From NCBI GenBank assembly GCA_030431585.1, contig JAUIIQ010000009.1:1-35487 (forward strand): a DNA stretch of 35,487 nt. Direction: 5' to 3'. Below the pieces are notes generated by a model. It was not told the DNA's origin. It saw nothing but the letters and a program-made list of their open reading frames with translations, and ran no database searches. Source of the stretch: Gammaproteobacteria bacterium (GTDB lineage Bacteria; Pseudomonadota; Gammaproteobacteria; Pseudomonadales; Halieaceae). Shown here in pieces: positions 8,678 through 17,228 of this stretch (its first letter is position 1; each line of letters starts with the position of its first letter). The position numbers and the translations under genes were made by a program.

Positions 8678-9610
8678 ATGGGATTTTTGTCCAGGCTCAA
8701 CAGGCCGTGGATTCACTTTCTGCTGCTGGGGGTTCTGCTGTTCTGGGCCAAAGGCCGGTTCTTCCCCGAGCCGCCAACTGTCATTGGCCCCCTGACAGAG
8801 GCCCGGATGGAGACCCTGCAGCAGCAGTGGTTCGCTACCGTGGGCCGGGCGCCCAGTGAGGCGCAGCTGCAGCGCATACGCGATGCAGAGCTGGACCGCG
8901 ACATGTTGTTTCAGCGCGCCCTCGAGTTGGAACTGCATCTGTACGACACTGTGGTTTACCAACGCCTGCTGCGCAATATGCACTTCCTGCAGTTGGCAGA
9001 GGGCAAGAGTGACGAAGAGCTGTATGAACAGGCGCTGGAAATGCGCCTGCATCTGGGTGACGAGGTGATCAAGCGGCGTATGATCCAGGTGATGGAGCAG
9101 CTCCTGCTTGCTGGCAATCCGCCTGCGCAACCAGGCGAAGAGGAGATCCGTGCGGAGTTTGAGCAGCGGCGCGATGAACTGCGTCGGCCGCCTCGCTACT
9201 CCATCGAGCACATATATTTCAACCGTGAGCGCGAGGCGGAGGTGGATGCAGTCATTGCGCAAATACAGTCACGCCAGCTTACGCCCGGAAAAGCGCGCGA
9301 GTTCAGTTCGCCTTTCCTTCCCGGCTACCGGTTTAACCGCCAGACGCCAGATCAATTGGCGCGGCATTTTGGCGCTGCCTTCGTGCTGAACCTGGAACAA
9401 GCCGCGCCAGTGGCAGGGCAATGGGTGGGGCCAGTGCGTTCTACCTACGGTTTGCATTATGTCTATGTCAGTGAAATGGAAGCCAGCCGTGACGCCGAGC
9501 TGGAAGAAGTGCGCAAGCTGCTGGAGCGCGACCTTGCGTCGCGCGCACGCGCTGCGGCGCTCAAGGAAAGTATCGAAGCAATGCGTGAAGACTATGAGGT
9601 GAGGCGATGA
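8678..9610 (+). CDS. membrane-anchored PpiC/SurA-type peptidyl-prolyl isomerase
   Basis: A periplasmic parvulin-type foldase of 310 residues. One membrane segment at about 10-27 (WIHFLLLGVLLFWAKG) anchors it, with the rest in the periplasm. A helical chaperone-like region spans about 40-160 and is rich in Glu, Arg and Leu. The parvulin-like part covers about 165-280, with RRPPRYSIEHIYF at its start and YGLHYVYVSEME as the G-x-H-x-x-x-V element. A charged helix closes the protein. AAGGAG lies just upstream of the ATG. The stop overlaps the HupE start in ATGA, so the two are translationally coupled. This makes the foldase likely to help that permease or its partner. Catalytic activity is uncertain because the parvulin domain is divergent. 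Confidence 0.85.
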   Translation: MGFLSRLNRPWIHFLLLGVLLFWAKGRFFPEPPTVIGPLTEARMETLQQQWFATVGRAPSEAQLQRIRDAELDRDMLFQRALELELHLYDTVVYQRLLRNMHFLQLAEGKSDEELYEQALEMRLHLGDEVIKRRMIQVMEQLLLAGNPPAQPGEEEIRAEFEQRRDELRRPPRYSIEHIYFNREREAEVDAVIAQIQSRQLTPGKAREFSSPFLPGYRFNRQTPDQLARHFGAAFVLNLEQAAPVAGQWVGPVRSTYGLHYVYVSEMEASRDAELEEVRKLLERDLASRARAAALKESIEAMREDYEVRR

Positions 9611-10608
9611 ACCCGATGCGCTGTCTGCTGCTGTTACTGCTGGTTATGGGAGTCAGTCTGTCTGCCCAGGCGCACCGCTTTGCGCCCTCGCTGCTCAAGG
9701 TCAACGAAATTGGAGCCGGGCAATATCACCTGGTGTGGAAAACGCCGGCACAGGCTACCAGCAGTGTTCCATTGCAACCGGTATGGCCTGCCAGCTGTGA
9801 GATAAGTCAGGCCAGCCCTCCCCAGACTGAAGGCACCGGCCGCGTGTTTAGCTGGCAGCTGACGTGCTCAGGCCTTGGCGATGATGGCCTGGTGGGCGAG
9901 AGCCTGGGTGTTGATGGCCTTGGTGCCAACCAGGCCTCGGCGATGGTGATGATTGCCCTGCAGGATGGGCGACAGTATCAGCAGGTGCTCAACGCGGAGC
10001 AGCCCTCTTTTGTGATTCCCGCGGAACCAGGTGCCGGTGAGGTGGTCGGCGATTACACCTATCTGGGTATAGAACATATCTGGGGCGGTCCGGATCACCT
10101 GCTGTTTGTCTTCGGCCTGTTGCTGTTGGTGGGCGGTGGTGCACGCCTGCTGTGGACTATTACCGCCTTTACCGTTGGGCATAGCATCACCCTGTCCCTG
10201 GTCACGCTGGGCTTCTTTGATTATCCGGTGGCCCTGGTTGAATTCGCTATTGCCCTGAGTATCTTTGTGCTCGCGGTGGAGCTTACGCGGGTGGCTCGCC
10301 ATGACCTGCTGTGGCGCAATCCATGGTGGCTGGCAGGCGGCTTTGGCCTGTTGCATGGTATGGGCTTCGCCGGCGCCCTGGCTGAAACAGGACTGCCGCA
10401 AGACAATGTGCCGCTGGCCCTCTTGTTCTTCAACGTTGGCATTGAACTGGGGCAGGTCGCGTTTATCTTTGCCCTGCTGGCTCTGTGGTGGCTATTGCGC
10501 AAACCGCTGGCGCCCTGGCAGTCACAGCTGCGCTGGATGCCTGTGTACCTGTTGGGCGCGCTGTCGGCGTTCTGGTGTATAGAGCGCGGTCTGGAAGTGC
10601 TGGCCTAG
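9607..10608 (+). CDS. HupE/UreJ family membrane protein (probable metal permease)
   Basis: A 333-residue inner-membrane protein of the HupE/UreJ group, whose characterised members move nickel or cobalt. A signal peptide ends near AQAHRF (about 21-24). A periplasmic beta-rich domain follows to about 150, then six hydrophobic segments. The metal-motif histidines are visible in YLGIEHIWGGPDHLLFVFG and FTVGHSITLSL. LLHGMGFAGALAE and the FFNVGIELGQ segment are also family features. It overlaps the upstream PpiC-type gene by 4 bases. No hydrogenase or urease genes are nearby, so the metal and its user are unknown. The next gene is convergent, 18 bases away. Confidence 0.88.
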   Translation: MNPMRCLLLLLLVMGVSLSAQAHRFAPSLLKVNEIGAGQYHLVWKTPAQATSSVPLQPVWPASCEISQASPPQTEGTGRVFSWQLTCSGLGDDGLVGESLGVDGLGANQASAMVMIALQDGRQYQQVLNAEQPSFVIPAEPGAGEVVGDYTYLGIEHIWGGPDHLLFVFGLLLLVGGGARLLWTITAFTVGHSITLSLVTLGFFDYPVALVEFAIALSIFVLAVELTRVARHDLLWRNPWWLAGGFGLLHGMGFAGALAETGLPQDNVPLALLFFNVGIELGQVAFIFALLALWWLLRKPLAPWQSQLRWMPVYLLGALSAFWCIERGLEVLA

Positions 10609-10626
10609 GCGTATCGCAAGCGTGGG

Positions 10627-11418
10627 TCAGGGATTGCCCGGCCAGTTTTTCATGACGATCAGCGGGTGGAAGGCGAGCTCTACGCCCTCCATGATGAAGT
10701 CTTCGTTCTCCAGCATATTGCGGCGGCGGGTAAAACGACCACTCGATGAGCGCGTGTCGATAGCATCGGTAGCGTCCATGCCGCCACGGCTGAAGAAAAC
10801 GCGCTGCAGGTCGGCGTTGAATATACTGACCTGAAGGGAAGCAACGGCGGCTGGTGTGTTCCAGTCGAAATCGGCGGACACGCCAGCGCCCGGGCCCTGC
10901 AACGGCGGCTTGCGGCTAACACCGTCCCAGCGCGCAAGATGTTTCAGCCCACCTGAGAAGGGGACTTCCAGTTCCACCAGGTCGGTAAACACGAAGGCGT
11001 CCAACTGGAACTTTTCAACCATGTCATCGCGGATGCTTTCCATGATCTGGGCGAACGTTTTCATGTTCACTCGACCGGAGGTCGGGTCCACGGGGTCGCC
11101 ATAGGCACGCGTACCCGCGTTCCAGCGCTGTTTGAATTCGCGCTGGTCTATCACTTTGTAGCCGTTCGCCTTGAGATAACTGCTGACAAAGCCATCGATA
11201 CGCGGCGCTTCTTTCTGCAGGTAGTTCCGTGAAGGCATGCCCAGGTTGACGTGGGGAATGACCACCGTGCGCAGCGGTTTGGCCGCGAGCTTTTCCTCAT
11301 CCTGCTCATAGGGGAAGGTAGTTGGGTTGTAAGAGGGCGTGCTGGCACAGCCGGCGATAAACAGCCCGACGGTGAGCAGGAACAGACACTGCAGGCTCGG
11401 CAGATGAAAGATACGCAT
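10627..11418 (-). CDS. predicted lipoprotein of unknown function
   Basis: A 263-residue exported lipoprotein. The N-terminus has a basic start, a hydrophobic core and a lipobox LFIAGC ending at Cys24, so it should be lipidated and reach the inner or outer membrane. The mature part contains RTVVIPHVNLGMPSRNYL, then a mixed alpha/beta region with LKANGYKVIDQREF and KFQLDAFVFTDLVELEVPF. This resembles the general pattern of lipoproteins that carry a YgdR/TolB-like or GNA1162-like alpha/beta domain, but I cannot name a family. The ATG at 11418 is chosen because the signal peptide starts there; the frame stays open to 11514 without sense. It is divergent from the esterase across only 30 bases and convergent with HupE. 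Confidence 0.78.
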   Translation of the reverse strand: MRIFHLPSLQCLFLLTVGLFIAGCASTPSYNPTTFPYEQDEEKLAAKPLRTVVIPHVNLGMPSRNYLQKEAPRIDGFVSSYLKANGYKVIDQREFKQRWNAGTRAYGDPVDPTSGRVNMKTFAQIMESIRDDMVEKFQLDAFVFTDLVELEVPFSGGLKHLARWDGVSRKPPLQGPGAGVSADFDWNTPAAVASLQVSIFNADLQRVFFSRGGMDATDAIDTRSSSGRFTRRRNMLENEDFIMEGVELAFHPLIVMKNWPGNP

Positions 11419-11448
11419 GCTGAATTCCAATCCGTTATAGTAAAAGGC

Positions 11449-12252
11449 ATGGTAGCAAAAACTGGTATTCGGCACAGCACCGCGGGGGACGGAACACCGG
11501 TAATTCTGCTGCATGGGCTGTTTGGCGCGGGAAATAACCTTGGAGCACTGGCCCGCTCATTGAGCGATCGCTATCGTGTTTACAGCCTGGACCTGCCCAA
11601 CCACGGACGTTCCGCCTGGGTGGATGAGGCCAGCCTGCACAACATGGCCAGTGCAATATTTAGCTGGATGGACGAGCAGGGTCTGGGTAGTGCGGCTTTC
11701 GCAGGACACTCGCTGGGCGGCAAGGTGGCGATGCAGATGGCGCTGTCCGTGGCGTCACGCGTGGACGCACTGGTGGTGGCAGATATTGCCCCTGTCGAGT
11801 ACCCACCGCATCACGATGCCGTGTTCACGGCGCTGGATGCGGTGGCAGAGGCGCGTTGCGAGTCACGGGAGATGGCGGCAGATATTATGTCGCGCTACCC
11901 GCTCGAGGAAGGTGTCATACATTTCCTGTTGATGAGCCTCAAGCGCTCGGATGACGGCATTTATCGTTGGCGTTTCAATCTTGAGGGTATCAAGCGCGAC
12001 TACCGTGCAGTGCGCGCCCGGCCTGATGCAGGCCAGGCTTATGCCGGACCGGTACTGTTCGTCAAGGGAGGTGACTCGGACTACATCCTGCCGGAACACC
12101 AGTCCCGAGTGCTCAGCCTGTTTCCCTCGGCGCAGCTTAAGGTGATGCCGGGGTGCGGCCATTGGTTGCACGCGCAGCAGCCAGCGCTGTTCAACAGTAT
12201 CGTGGGGCGTTTCCTCGATCAGCATGCACGCGCTGAGAGCTCAGGGACGTAA
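11449..12252 (+). CDS. alpha/beta hydrolase, YbfF-like esterase
   Basis: A 267-residue serine hydrolase of the alpha/beta fold, closest in pattern to the YbfF esterase/thioesterase. VILLHGLFGAGNNLGALAR (about 16-34) supplies the HG oxyanion region. LDLPNHGRS is strand 4, and AGHSLGGK (about 85-92) is the nucleophile elbow with Ser88. GGDSDYILPEH holds the probable acid, and PGCGHWLHAQ near residue 240 holds the catalytic His. The start at 11449 is the best match in length to YbfF (254), but AAGG is only one base upstream. An in-frame ATG at 11404 would overlap the divergent lipoprotein gene. The 3' end overlaps the TetR gene by 12 bases on opposite strands. The natural ester is unknown. Confidence 0.9.
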   Translation: MVAKTGIRHSTAGDGTPVILLHGLFGAGNNLGALARSLSDRYRVYSLDLPNHGRSAWVDEASLHNMASAIFSWMDEQGLGSAAFAGHSLGGKVAMQMALSVASRVDALVVADIAPVEYPPHHDAVFTALDAVAEARCESREMAADIMSRYPLEEGVIHFLLMSLKRSDDGIYRWRFNLEGIKRDYRAVRARPDAGQAYAGPVLFVKGGDSDYILPEHQSRVLSLFPSAQLKVMPGCGHWLHAQQPALFNSIVGRFLDQHARAESSGT

Positions 12253-12870
12253 CAGGGCCTGTAGCAGGGCAACCTGCTCGTCGATGGCTTCGCGCGATGA
12301 CAAGTCTGTTCCCGTTGCCTGCAAGGTAGTGGGGGCGACCAGCAGGTTGTAGGTAAGCGCGCCGGAAATCAGGTGCAACAGTTGCAAGGGTGAGCCCTGG
12401 CGTATCAGCCCACGGGACTGAAATTCGCGCACGAAGTTTTCACCAATCTGGTAGTCCTGGCGCATGCAGTGTTCCAGCAGCCAGGCCTGGCGGTCGCCAC
12501 CGGCCGCTGCTTCGTGGAACATGAACCACAACCATTGGGGATGCTCCAGGCTGAACTCGATAAGTGCCACGAAGCCACTGCGCATGTTCTCCAAAGGCGA
12601 TTGCTGATTGTCCTGGCGGAGGTGGGCTGCAAGGCACGCGTTACGGTGTTGCCATACCGACAGGGCCGCTTGCCGCCATAGCTGTTGCTTGGTTGAGAAA
12701 TGGTATTGCACCAGAGCTTTCTTGACGCCGGCGCGGTTGGCTATGTCTGCGAGTGAGGCGGCATCGTAGCCGGACCGCGCGAACGCATCCACGGCTGCAG
12801 CGAGAATTTGCTGCCGGGTTTGCTCGCGCTGGCGCTGTCGGGGGCTGGTTTCAAGCTGCGCTGAGTTCAT
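12241..12870 (-). CDS. TetR/AcrR family transcriptional regulator
   Basis: A 209-residue TetR-type repressor. The N-terminal helix-turn-helix is clear: QQILAAAVDAFARSGYDAASLADIANRAGVKKALVQYHFSTKQQLW in general form, with recognition helix KALVQYHF near residues 50-57. The C-terminal ligand domain (about 70-209) holds no diagnostic motif, though ALIEFSLEHPQWLWFMFHEA is typical of regulators with a TetR C-terminal domain. It overlaps the convergent esterase tail by 12 bases and faces the DUF3301 gene across 114 bases. That gap is where its own operator would be expected. Its regulon is unknown. Confidence 0.92.
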   Translation of the reverse strand: MNSAQLETSPRQRQREQTRQQILAAAVDAFARSGYDAASLADIANRAGVKKALVQYHFSTKQQLWRQAALSVWQHRNACLAAHLRQDNQQSPLENMRSGFVALIEFSLEHPQWLWFMFHEAAAGGDRQAWLLEHCMRQDYQIGENFVREFQSRGLIRQGSPLQLLHLISGALTYNLLVAPTTLQATGTDLSSREAIDEQVALLQALLRP

Positions 12871-12984
12871 TGCTGGTGTCCGCAGAATAAGCTTTCACCA
12901 TACACTCGCATAGTGAAATTGTATACGCCGCGAGGTGGCCGCAGTAAGCTAGCACGCTGTGATGGTGCCAAATGAGGAGACGAT

Positions 12985-13311
12985 GTGTATTTGAGCCTGG
13001 GAGAGATTCTCGCCATGCTGGCCGTGGGCGCTGTTGGCCTGCACTTTTTTGCTGCCACGCGGGTGCGTGAGCTGGCCCTGCAGCAAGTGGCCAGAGCGAG
13101 CGAACGCGACGACTTCCAGTTACTGGATCAATCGGTGCACATTCAGCGCATATCACTGAGCCGCGATGCGCAGGGGCGCTGGCGGGTCTGGCGCCAGTAC
13201 CGGTTTGACTACAGCCTCGACGGAATGGAGCGTCGGCAAGGGCACGTGATTATGCTGGGCAAGCAGATGCAGGCGGTGGTAGTGAGTGAAAGGCCGCGTA
13301 TCGTGCACTGA
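12985..13311 (+). CDS. DUF3301 family membrane-anchored small protein
   Basis: A 108-residue protein with one N-terminal membrane segment (about 6-24) and a small basic C-terminal domain. LLDQSVHIQRISLSRDAQGRWRVWR and YRFDYSLDGMERRQGHVIMLG (both described here by their ends, residues about 49-100) match the DUF3301 pattern of LLDQ-V, R-YRFE/D-S-DG and G-V-x-LG. The function of the family is unknown, and it is common in Gammaproteobacteria. The start is a GTG at 12985 preceded by GAGGAG about 5 bases upstream. The ATG two bases earlier is out of frame and stops at once. It stands alone between a divergent TetR gene and a convergent LysE gene. Confidence 0.82.
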   Translation: MYLSLGEILAMLAVGAVGLHFFAATRVRELALQQVARASERDDFQLLDQSVHIQRISLSRDAQGRWRVWRQYRFDYSLDGMERRQGHVIMLGKQMQAVVVSERPRIVH

Positions 13312-13331
13312 TCGCAACGCAAGGCCAGCCC

Positions 13332-13952
13332 CTAAACAACAGCCCGGTAAGCGACGGTGGCGGCGAGCAGAATCAGAATTACCCCGAATACCCGGTCGAT
13401 GAGGACAGCGCTGCGTTGCAAGTTCCGCAGAAAGCGCGGCTGCGAGACCAGTGCCGCCATGATGCAGTACCAGCCGGCATCGGTAACCCCCACCGTCAAA
13501 GCCATGATGCCTTTTTCCACCACGTCTGCCTCTGGCCGCAGAAACTGGGCAAACAGGGCGAGCATGAACACCGCCAGTTTCGGGTTCAGAAATGCCACCA
13601 GAAAACCACTGAGCGCGGCCCCGCGATGGCTGCTTGCCAGCTCCACAGGCGGCTGTTGTGGGCCAGGATCTGCGCTGCCAAGGGCGCGCACACCCAGGTA
13701 GAAGAGGTAGGCAGCACCCGCAACCTGCAGTGAGCCAAAGACAATCGGTGAGCGCGTGACGAGCACCGCGAGCCCGCTCACTGTGAGCAGCCCATAAAGC
13801 CCGACGCCGGCACCATGAGCCAGGGCGGCGGCTACACCATGACGGCGGCCGCCGCGCAATGCAGCGTTGACGACCACGGCAAGGCTGGGCCCCGGTGACA
13901 TGGCTCCCAGGAGGCATATAGTGAACAGGGAGAGCCACTGCCCGAAGTCCAT
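13332..13952 (-). CDS. LysE/RhtB family exporter
   Basis: A 206-residue inner-membrane exporter with six predicted spans. LGAMSPGPSLAVVV (about 15-28) is the conserved LysE/RhtB N-terminal motif, followed by GGRRHGVAAALAHGAGVG. FLVAFLNPKLAVFMLALF (about 115-132) is the second family signature with the NPK turn. The family exports amino acids or small metabolites. It starts 5 bases after the aldehyde dehydrogenase stop and is the last gene of the GMC-aldehyde dehydrogenase-LysE transcript. Exporting a product or toxic intermediate of that pathway is a reasonable inference. Confidence 0.9.
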   Translation of the reverse strand: MDFGQWLSLFTICLLGAMSPGPSLAVVVNAALRGGRRHGVAAALAHGAGVGLYGLLTVSGLAVLVTRSPIVFGSLQVAGAAYLFYLGVRALGSADPGPQQPPVELASSHRGAALSGFLVAFLNPKLAVFMLALFAQFLRPEADVVEKGIMALTVGVTDAGWYCIMAALVSQPRFLRNLQRSAVLIDRVFGVILILLAATVAYRAVV

Positions 13953-13957
13953 GCTGC

Positions 13958-15406
13958 TTATTTCTTGATCTGGGATTCCAGCATCTTTTCGACCTTCTGA
14001 CCGTACGGAGGCAGAGTGCCGCCAAGCTTGGCAAGGTTCACCCAGCCTTCCTTGTAGACACCGCGAGCGTGACTGAAGGTACGGAAGCCGTCAAAGCCCC
14101 GGTAGTTGCCGGTGCCGCTGTGGCCTATCCCGCCGAAGGGCAGGTCATCGCAGGCCACGTGCATGGCCACGTTGTTGACCGACACACCACCGGAAATGGT
14201 TTCGTCCAGCACTCGCTGCATCTCTTCCTTGTCATCGCCAAAGTAGTACAGCGCGAGAGGGCGCTCGCGGGCATTGATGAAATCGAGTACCGGATCCAGC
14301 TCGTGATAGGTTTTGATGTTCAGCACAGCACCGAATATTTCGTCCTGCATGCAGGCCAGCTCGTCGTCCGGGTCGACGATCAGGTGCAGGGCGATCTTGT
14401 GTTCTTCAGGGGAAGAGAATTCTTCACCAGCAGGGCACAGCGGTACGATTCGCGTGCCTTTTTCCGCGGCTTCATCAATATAGGCTTTTACCCGCTGGAA
14501 ATGGCGCTCATTGATGCAGGCAGTGAAGTCGGGGTTGCCCTGAACGGTGGGGAACTGCTCGGCGATCACGTCGCGGCAGCGCCTGATGAATACCTCCAGC
14601 TTGCTCTGTGGCACAAAGCAGTAGTCCGGGCTGACACAGAGTTGGCCGCCGTTCATTGCCTTGCCGGTAATGATTGCTTCTGCCGCCTTGTTGATATCGA
14701 CTTTTTCAGACACGACCACGGGCGACTTGCCGCCCAGTTCCAGGGTGACTGGCACCATGTTGTCTGCAGCAGCTTTCATCACCAGGCGGCCTATGCCCGT
14801 GGCGCCGGTGAATATGATGTGATCCAGTTTCAGTGAGCTGAAAGCGGCACCCACTTCCGGTCCGCCACTCACCACGCATACCTCGGACTCCTCGAAATAT
14901 TGCGCAAACAGGCGCTGCATCAGCTCGGAGGTATGCGGTGTGAATTCGGAGGGTTTGATCATCGCGCGATTGCCGGCGCCCAGCACATCGGCCAGGGGGC
15001 TGAATATCATGTTCACCGGCACGTTCCACGGGGTCATGATGCCGACAACGCCTTTGGGCTGGTACTGCACCTGCGCTTTGGCGCCCAGGAAATTGAGTGG
15101 CACCAGTGGCGTGCGTTTTTCCGGCTTCATCCACTTTTTAAGGTGTTTCTTTACATATTTCAGGCTGCCCACGGAATTCATCACGTCCATCATCAAGGTG
15201 GCGTATTTGGAACGGCAGCCAAAATCCTCATTCAACGCTGTACAAATAGCGGCCTGATTGTCCACCAGCAGGGCAATACAGCGATCGATGCGGTCGATAC
15301 GTGTAGCCAGTGCTACCGGGCCCTCTGCCTTGAAGGCGGCGCGCTGGGTGTCGAGAATGCGGTTGAGTTCCGCTTCCGCGGCGTGTTGCAGTGCAGGTGC
15401 GTTCAT
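13958..15406 (-). CDS. coniferyl-aldehyde-dehydrogenase-type aldehyde dehydrogenase
   Basis: A 482-residue aldehyde dehydrogenase of the class that includes coniferyl aldehyde dehydrogenase and class 3 fatty/aromatic enzymes. VGIMTPWNVPVNMIFSPL (about 121-138) and FTGATGIGRLVM (about 199-210) bind the cofactor. Glu223 in TLELGGKSP is the base and Cys257 in NGGQLCVSPDY is the nucleophile. PFGGIGHSGTGNYRG is the late conserved loop. The start at 15406 is chosen because the family begins there; the open frame extends to 15559, but that would overlap the upstream GMC gene. It begins 22 bases after the GMC stop, so the GMC product aldehyde is its likely substrate. Confidence 0.92.
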   Translation of the reverse strand: MNAPALQHAAEAELNRILDTQRAAFKAEGPVALATRIDRIDRCIALLVDNQAAICTALNEDFGCRSKYATLMMDVMNSVGSLKYVKKHLKKWMKPEKRTPLVPLNFLGAKAQVQYQPKGVVGIMTPWNVPVNMIFSPLADVLGAGNRAMIKPSEFTPHTSELMQRLFAQYFEESEVCVVSGGPEVGAAFSSLKLDHIIFTGATGIGRLVMKAAADNMVPVTLELGGKSPVVVSEKVDINKAAEAIITGKAMNGGQLCVSPDYCFVPQSKLEVFIRRCRDVIAEQFPTVQGNPDFTACINERHFQRVKAYIDEAAEKGTRIVPLCPAGEEFSSPEEHKIALHLIVDPDDELACMQDEIFGAVLNIKTYHELDPVLDFINARERPLALYYFGDDKEEMQRVLDETISGGVSVNNVAMHVACDDLPFGGIGHSGTGNYRGFDGFRTFSHARGVYKEGWVNLAKLGGTLPPYGQKVEKMLESQIKK

Positions 15407-15428
15407 AGTTCCAGTCTCTGTGGTCAGT

Positions 15429-17141
15429 TCAGGCGCTGTTGGCGACGGCTTGCAGTGGGGTTGCTGTGGTGGCTGGCTGCTGTTTGTCCTGCAGGCCTTC
15501 AGGCAGGGTGACGCGAAGTCCGGCATCCTGCAGCAGCATGTCGGCGCATTTCTCGGCAATCATCACTGCCGGCGCATGGGTATTGCCAGAGGTGATGGTT
15601 GGCATGATAGACGCATCGGCCACACGCAGGCCTTCCATACCGTGTACGCGCAGGCGAGCATCCACTACGGCCAGTTCGTCGTCGCCCATCCTGCAGGTTC
15701 CCACCGGATGGTAGACCGATTCCGATTCAGCGCGAATAAACGAAAGGATTTGTTCATCTGTCTGCACGGTATCGCCGGGTGAAAATTCACGGCTGAGGCG
15801 GTCTGCCAGGGCCGGCGCGCGGAAAATTTCGCGTACTTTGCGCAGGGCGCTGACCATCACGTCCCGGTCCCGTTGGGTGCTCAGGTAGTTGGCCCGAATA
15901 ACGGGAGGGTCGTTGGGGTTGGTGCTGCGAATGTGGATACTGCCGCGGCTCTCTGGTCGCAGGTTGCAGACGGTGGCAGTTGTACCCGGCCTGGGTTTGA
16001 GGTTGCCCTTTTTGTCTGGTTCGCTGGCGGCCGGGGCGAAGTGAATTTGCGCGTTGGGGGTGCTCTCCTTTTCATCGCTGCGAAAGAAAACACCTACCTG
16101 GGACGCCGGATGGGCCAGCAACCCCTTGCCTCGGGTGAAATACTTGAACAGGTTTCCCAGCATCGCCAGGGGACGCGTCTCCTCGTGGAAGGTAGGCACG
16201 CCTTCCACTCCCTGCTGGATATTAATAGTCAGGTGGTCCTGCAGGTTTTCGCCGACTCCGGGCAATTCCCTGACCACGTCTATCCCCAGTTGCTCCAGGT
16301 GTTGCCGTTGACCGATTCCAGACAGTTCCAGCAGTTGTGGTGAATTGACCACGCCGCCGCACAGGATCACCTCGCCGGTGGTAAACGCCTGCTCGGTTGA
16401 ATCCACCTTTTTACCCTTGAGTGTGTATTGCACGCCCACAGCACGGTGCTTTTCCAACAACAGCTTCTCTGTCATCGCGCCGGTCAGTATGGTCAGGTTT
16501 GGCCGGTTCTTGCACGCATCCAGATAGGTGCGCGCACAGCTTTGCCGTTTACCTTTACGAATCTTGCGCTGGTAGTCTCCGGCGCCTTCCTGGCTTGCGC
16601 CATTGAAGTCCTCGTTGAATGGCAGGCCGGTCTGCACCGCCGCCTGTACAAACATGTCAGCCAGCTCCAGTTTGTCGTCCAGGCTGACTTCTTCCACCCA
16701 TAACGGCCCGCCCTGGCCATGGTAGGCGTTTGCGCCTTCGGCCTTGTGCTCAGCTCGTTTGAAGTAGGGCAGTACGTCCTCGTAAGACCAGCCATCATTT
16801 CCCAGTTCGGCCCAGCCGTCGTAATCCTGCTTCTGCCCGCGTATATAGACCATCCCGTTGATGCAGCTGGTGCCGCCCAGTACCTTGCCGCGGGGGCAGG
16901 CAATACGCCGATTATGCAGCTCAGGCTCGGGCTCGGTTTCGTAGCACCAGTTTACCCTCGGGTTTTTCATCATGAAGGCAAAGCCCAGCGGTATGTGAAT
17001 GGGCGGGAAAGAGTCCTTGCCCCCGGCTTCCAGCAGCAGGACTTTGCGACTGGATTCCCGCGACAAGCGGTATGCCAGCGCGCAACCGGCAGAGCCGGCT
17101 CCAACGATGATGTAATCATATGTGTTGTTTGCAGCAGGCAT
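15429..17141 (-). CDS. GMC family FAD-dependent alcohol dehydrogenase/oxidase
   Basis: A 570-residue glucose-methanol-choline oxidoreductase, the group with choline dehydrogenase and alkanol dehydrogenase AlkJ, which turns a primary alcohol into an aldehyde. DYIIVGAGSAGCALAYRLS (about 9-27) is the FAD Rossmann motif, and LLLEAGG follows. GKVLGGTSCINGMVYIRG (about 85-102) is GMC signature 1. GVVNSPQLLELSGIG (about 265-279) is signature 2. The active-site His lies in YHPVGTCRMG, with the partner Asn/His in SGNTHAPAVMIAEK near the end. The ATG at 17141 is preferred over a GTG at 17147 because GGAG sits 8 bases before it. It is the first gene of a three-gene operon facing a TetR gene. Confidence 0.94.
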   Translation of the reverse strand: MPAANNTYDYIIVGAGSAGCALAYRLSRESSRKVLLLEAGGKDSFPPIHIPLGFAFMMKNPRVNWCYETEPEPELHNRRIACPRGKVLGGTSCINGMVYIRGQKQDYDGWAELGNDGWSYEDVLPYFKRAEHKAEGANAYHGQGGPLWVEEVSLDDKLELADMFVQAAVQTGLPFNEDFNGASQEGAGDYQRKIRKGKRQSCARTYLDACKNRPNLTILTGAMTEKLLLEKHRAVGVQYTLKGKKVDSTEQAFTTGEVILCGGVVNSPQLLELSGIGQRQHLEQLGIDVVRELPGVGENLQDHLTINIQQGVEGVPTFHEETRPLAMLGNLFKYFTRGKGLLAHPASQVGVFFRSDEKESTPNAQIHFAPAASEPDKKGNLKPRPGTTATVCNLRPESRGSIHIRSTNPNDPPVIRANYLSTQRDRDVMVSALRKVREIFRAPALADRLSREFSPGDTVQTDEQILSFIRAESESVYHPVGTCRMGDDELAVVDARLRVHGMEGLRVADASIMPTITSGNTHAPAVMIAEKCADMLLQDAGLRVTLPEGLQDKQQPATTATPLQAVANSA

Positions 17142-17162
17142 CGTCACATCTCCAGTGGTGCC

Positions 17163-17168
17163 ATAATA
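17163..17168 (-). promoter_or_regulatory. candidate -10 element of the GMC operon promoter
   Basis: Reads TATTAT on the minus strand, 21 bases before the GMC start. A weak -35 (TAATCA) would lie 17 bases upstream, inside the palindrome at 17175-17198, so a bound repressor would block RNA polymerase. This is inferred from consensus only. Confidence 0.4.
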
Positions 17169-17174
17169 GACAAA

Positions 17175-17198
17175 TGAACAATTACTGATTATTGTTCA
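17175..17198. promoter_or_regulatory. perfect inverted repeat, probable TetR operator
   Basis: Half-sites TGAACAAT and ATTGTTCA are exact reverse complements with an 8-base spacer, giving a 24-base site. It sits midway between the divergent GMC gene (starts 17141) and the TetR gene (starts 17229 or 17211). That is the usual place for a TetR regulator to control itself and its target, and the symmetry is read directly. Binding by the neighbouring regulator is inferred. Confidence 0.7.
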
Positions 17199-17228
17199 GC
17201 ATTCGGCAGAGTGCAAGGGAGACTTCGT

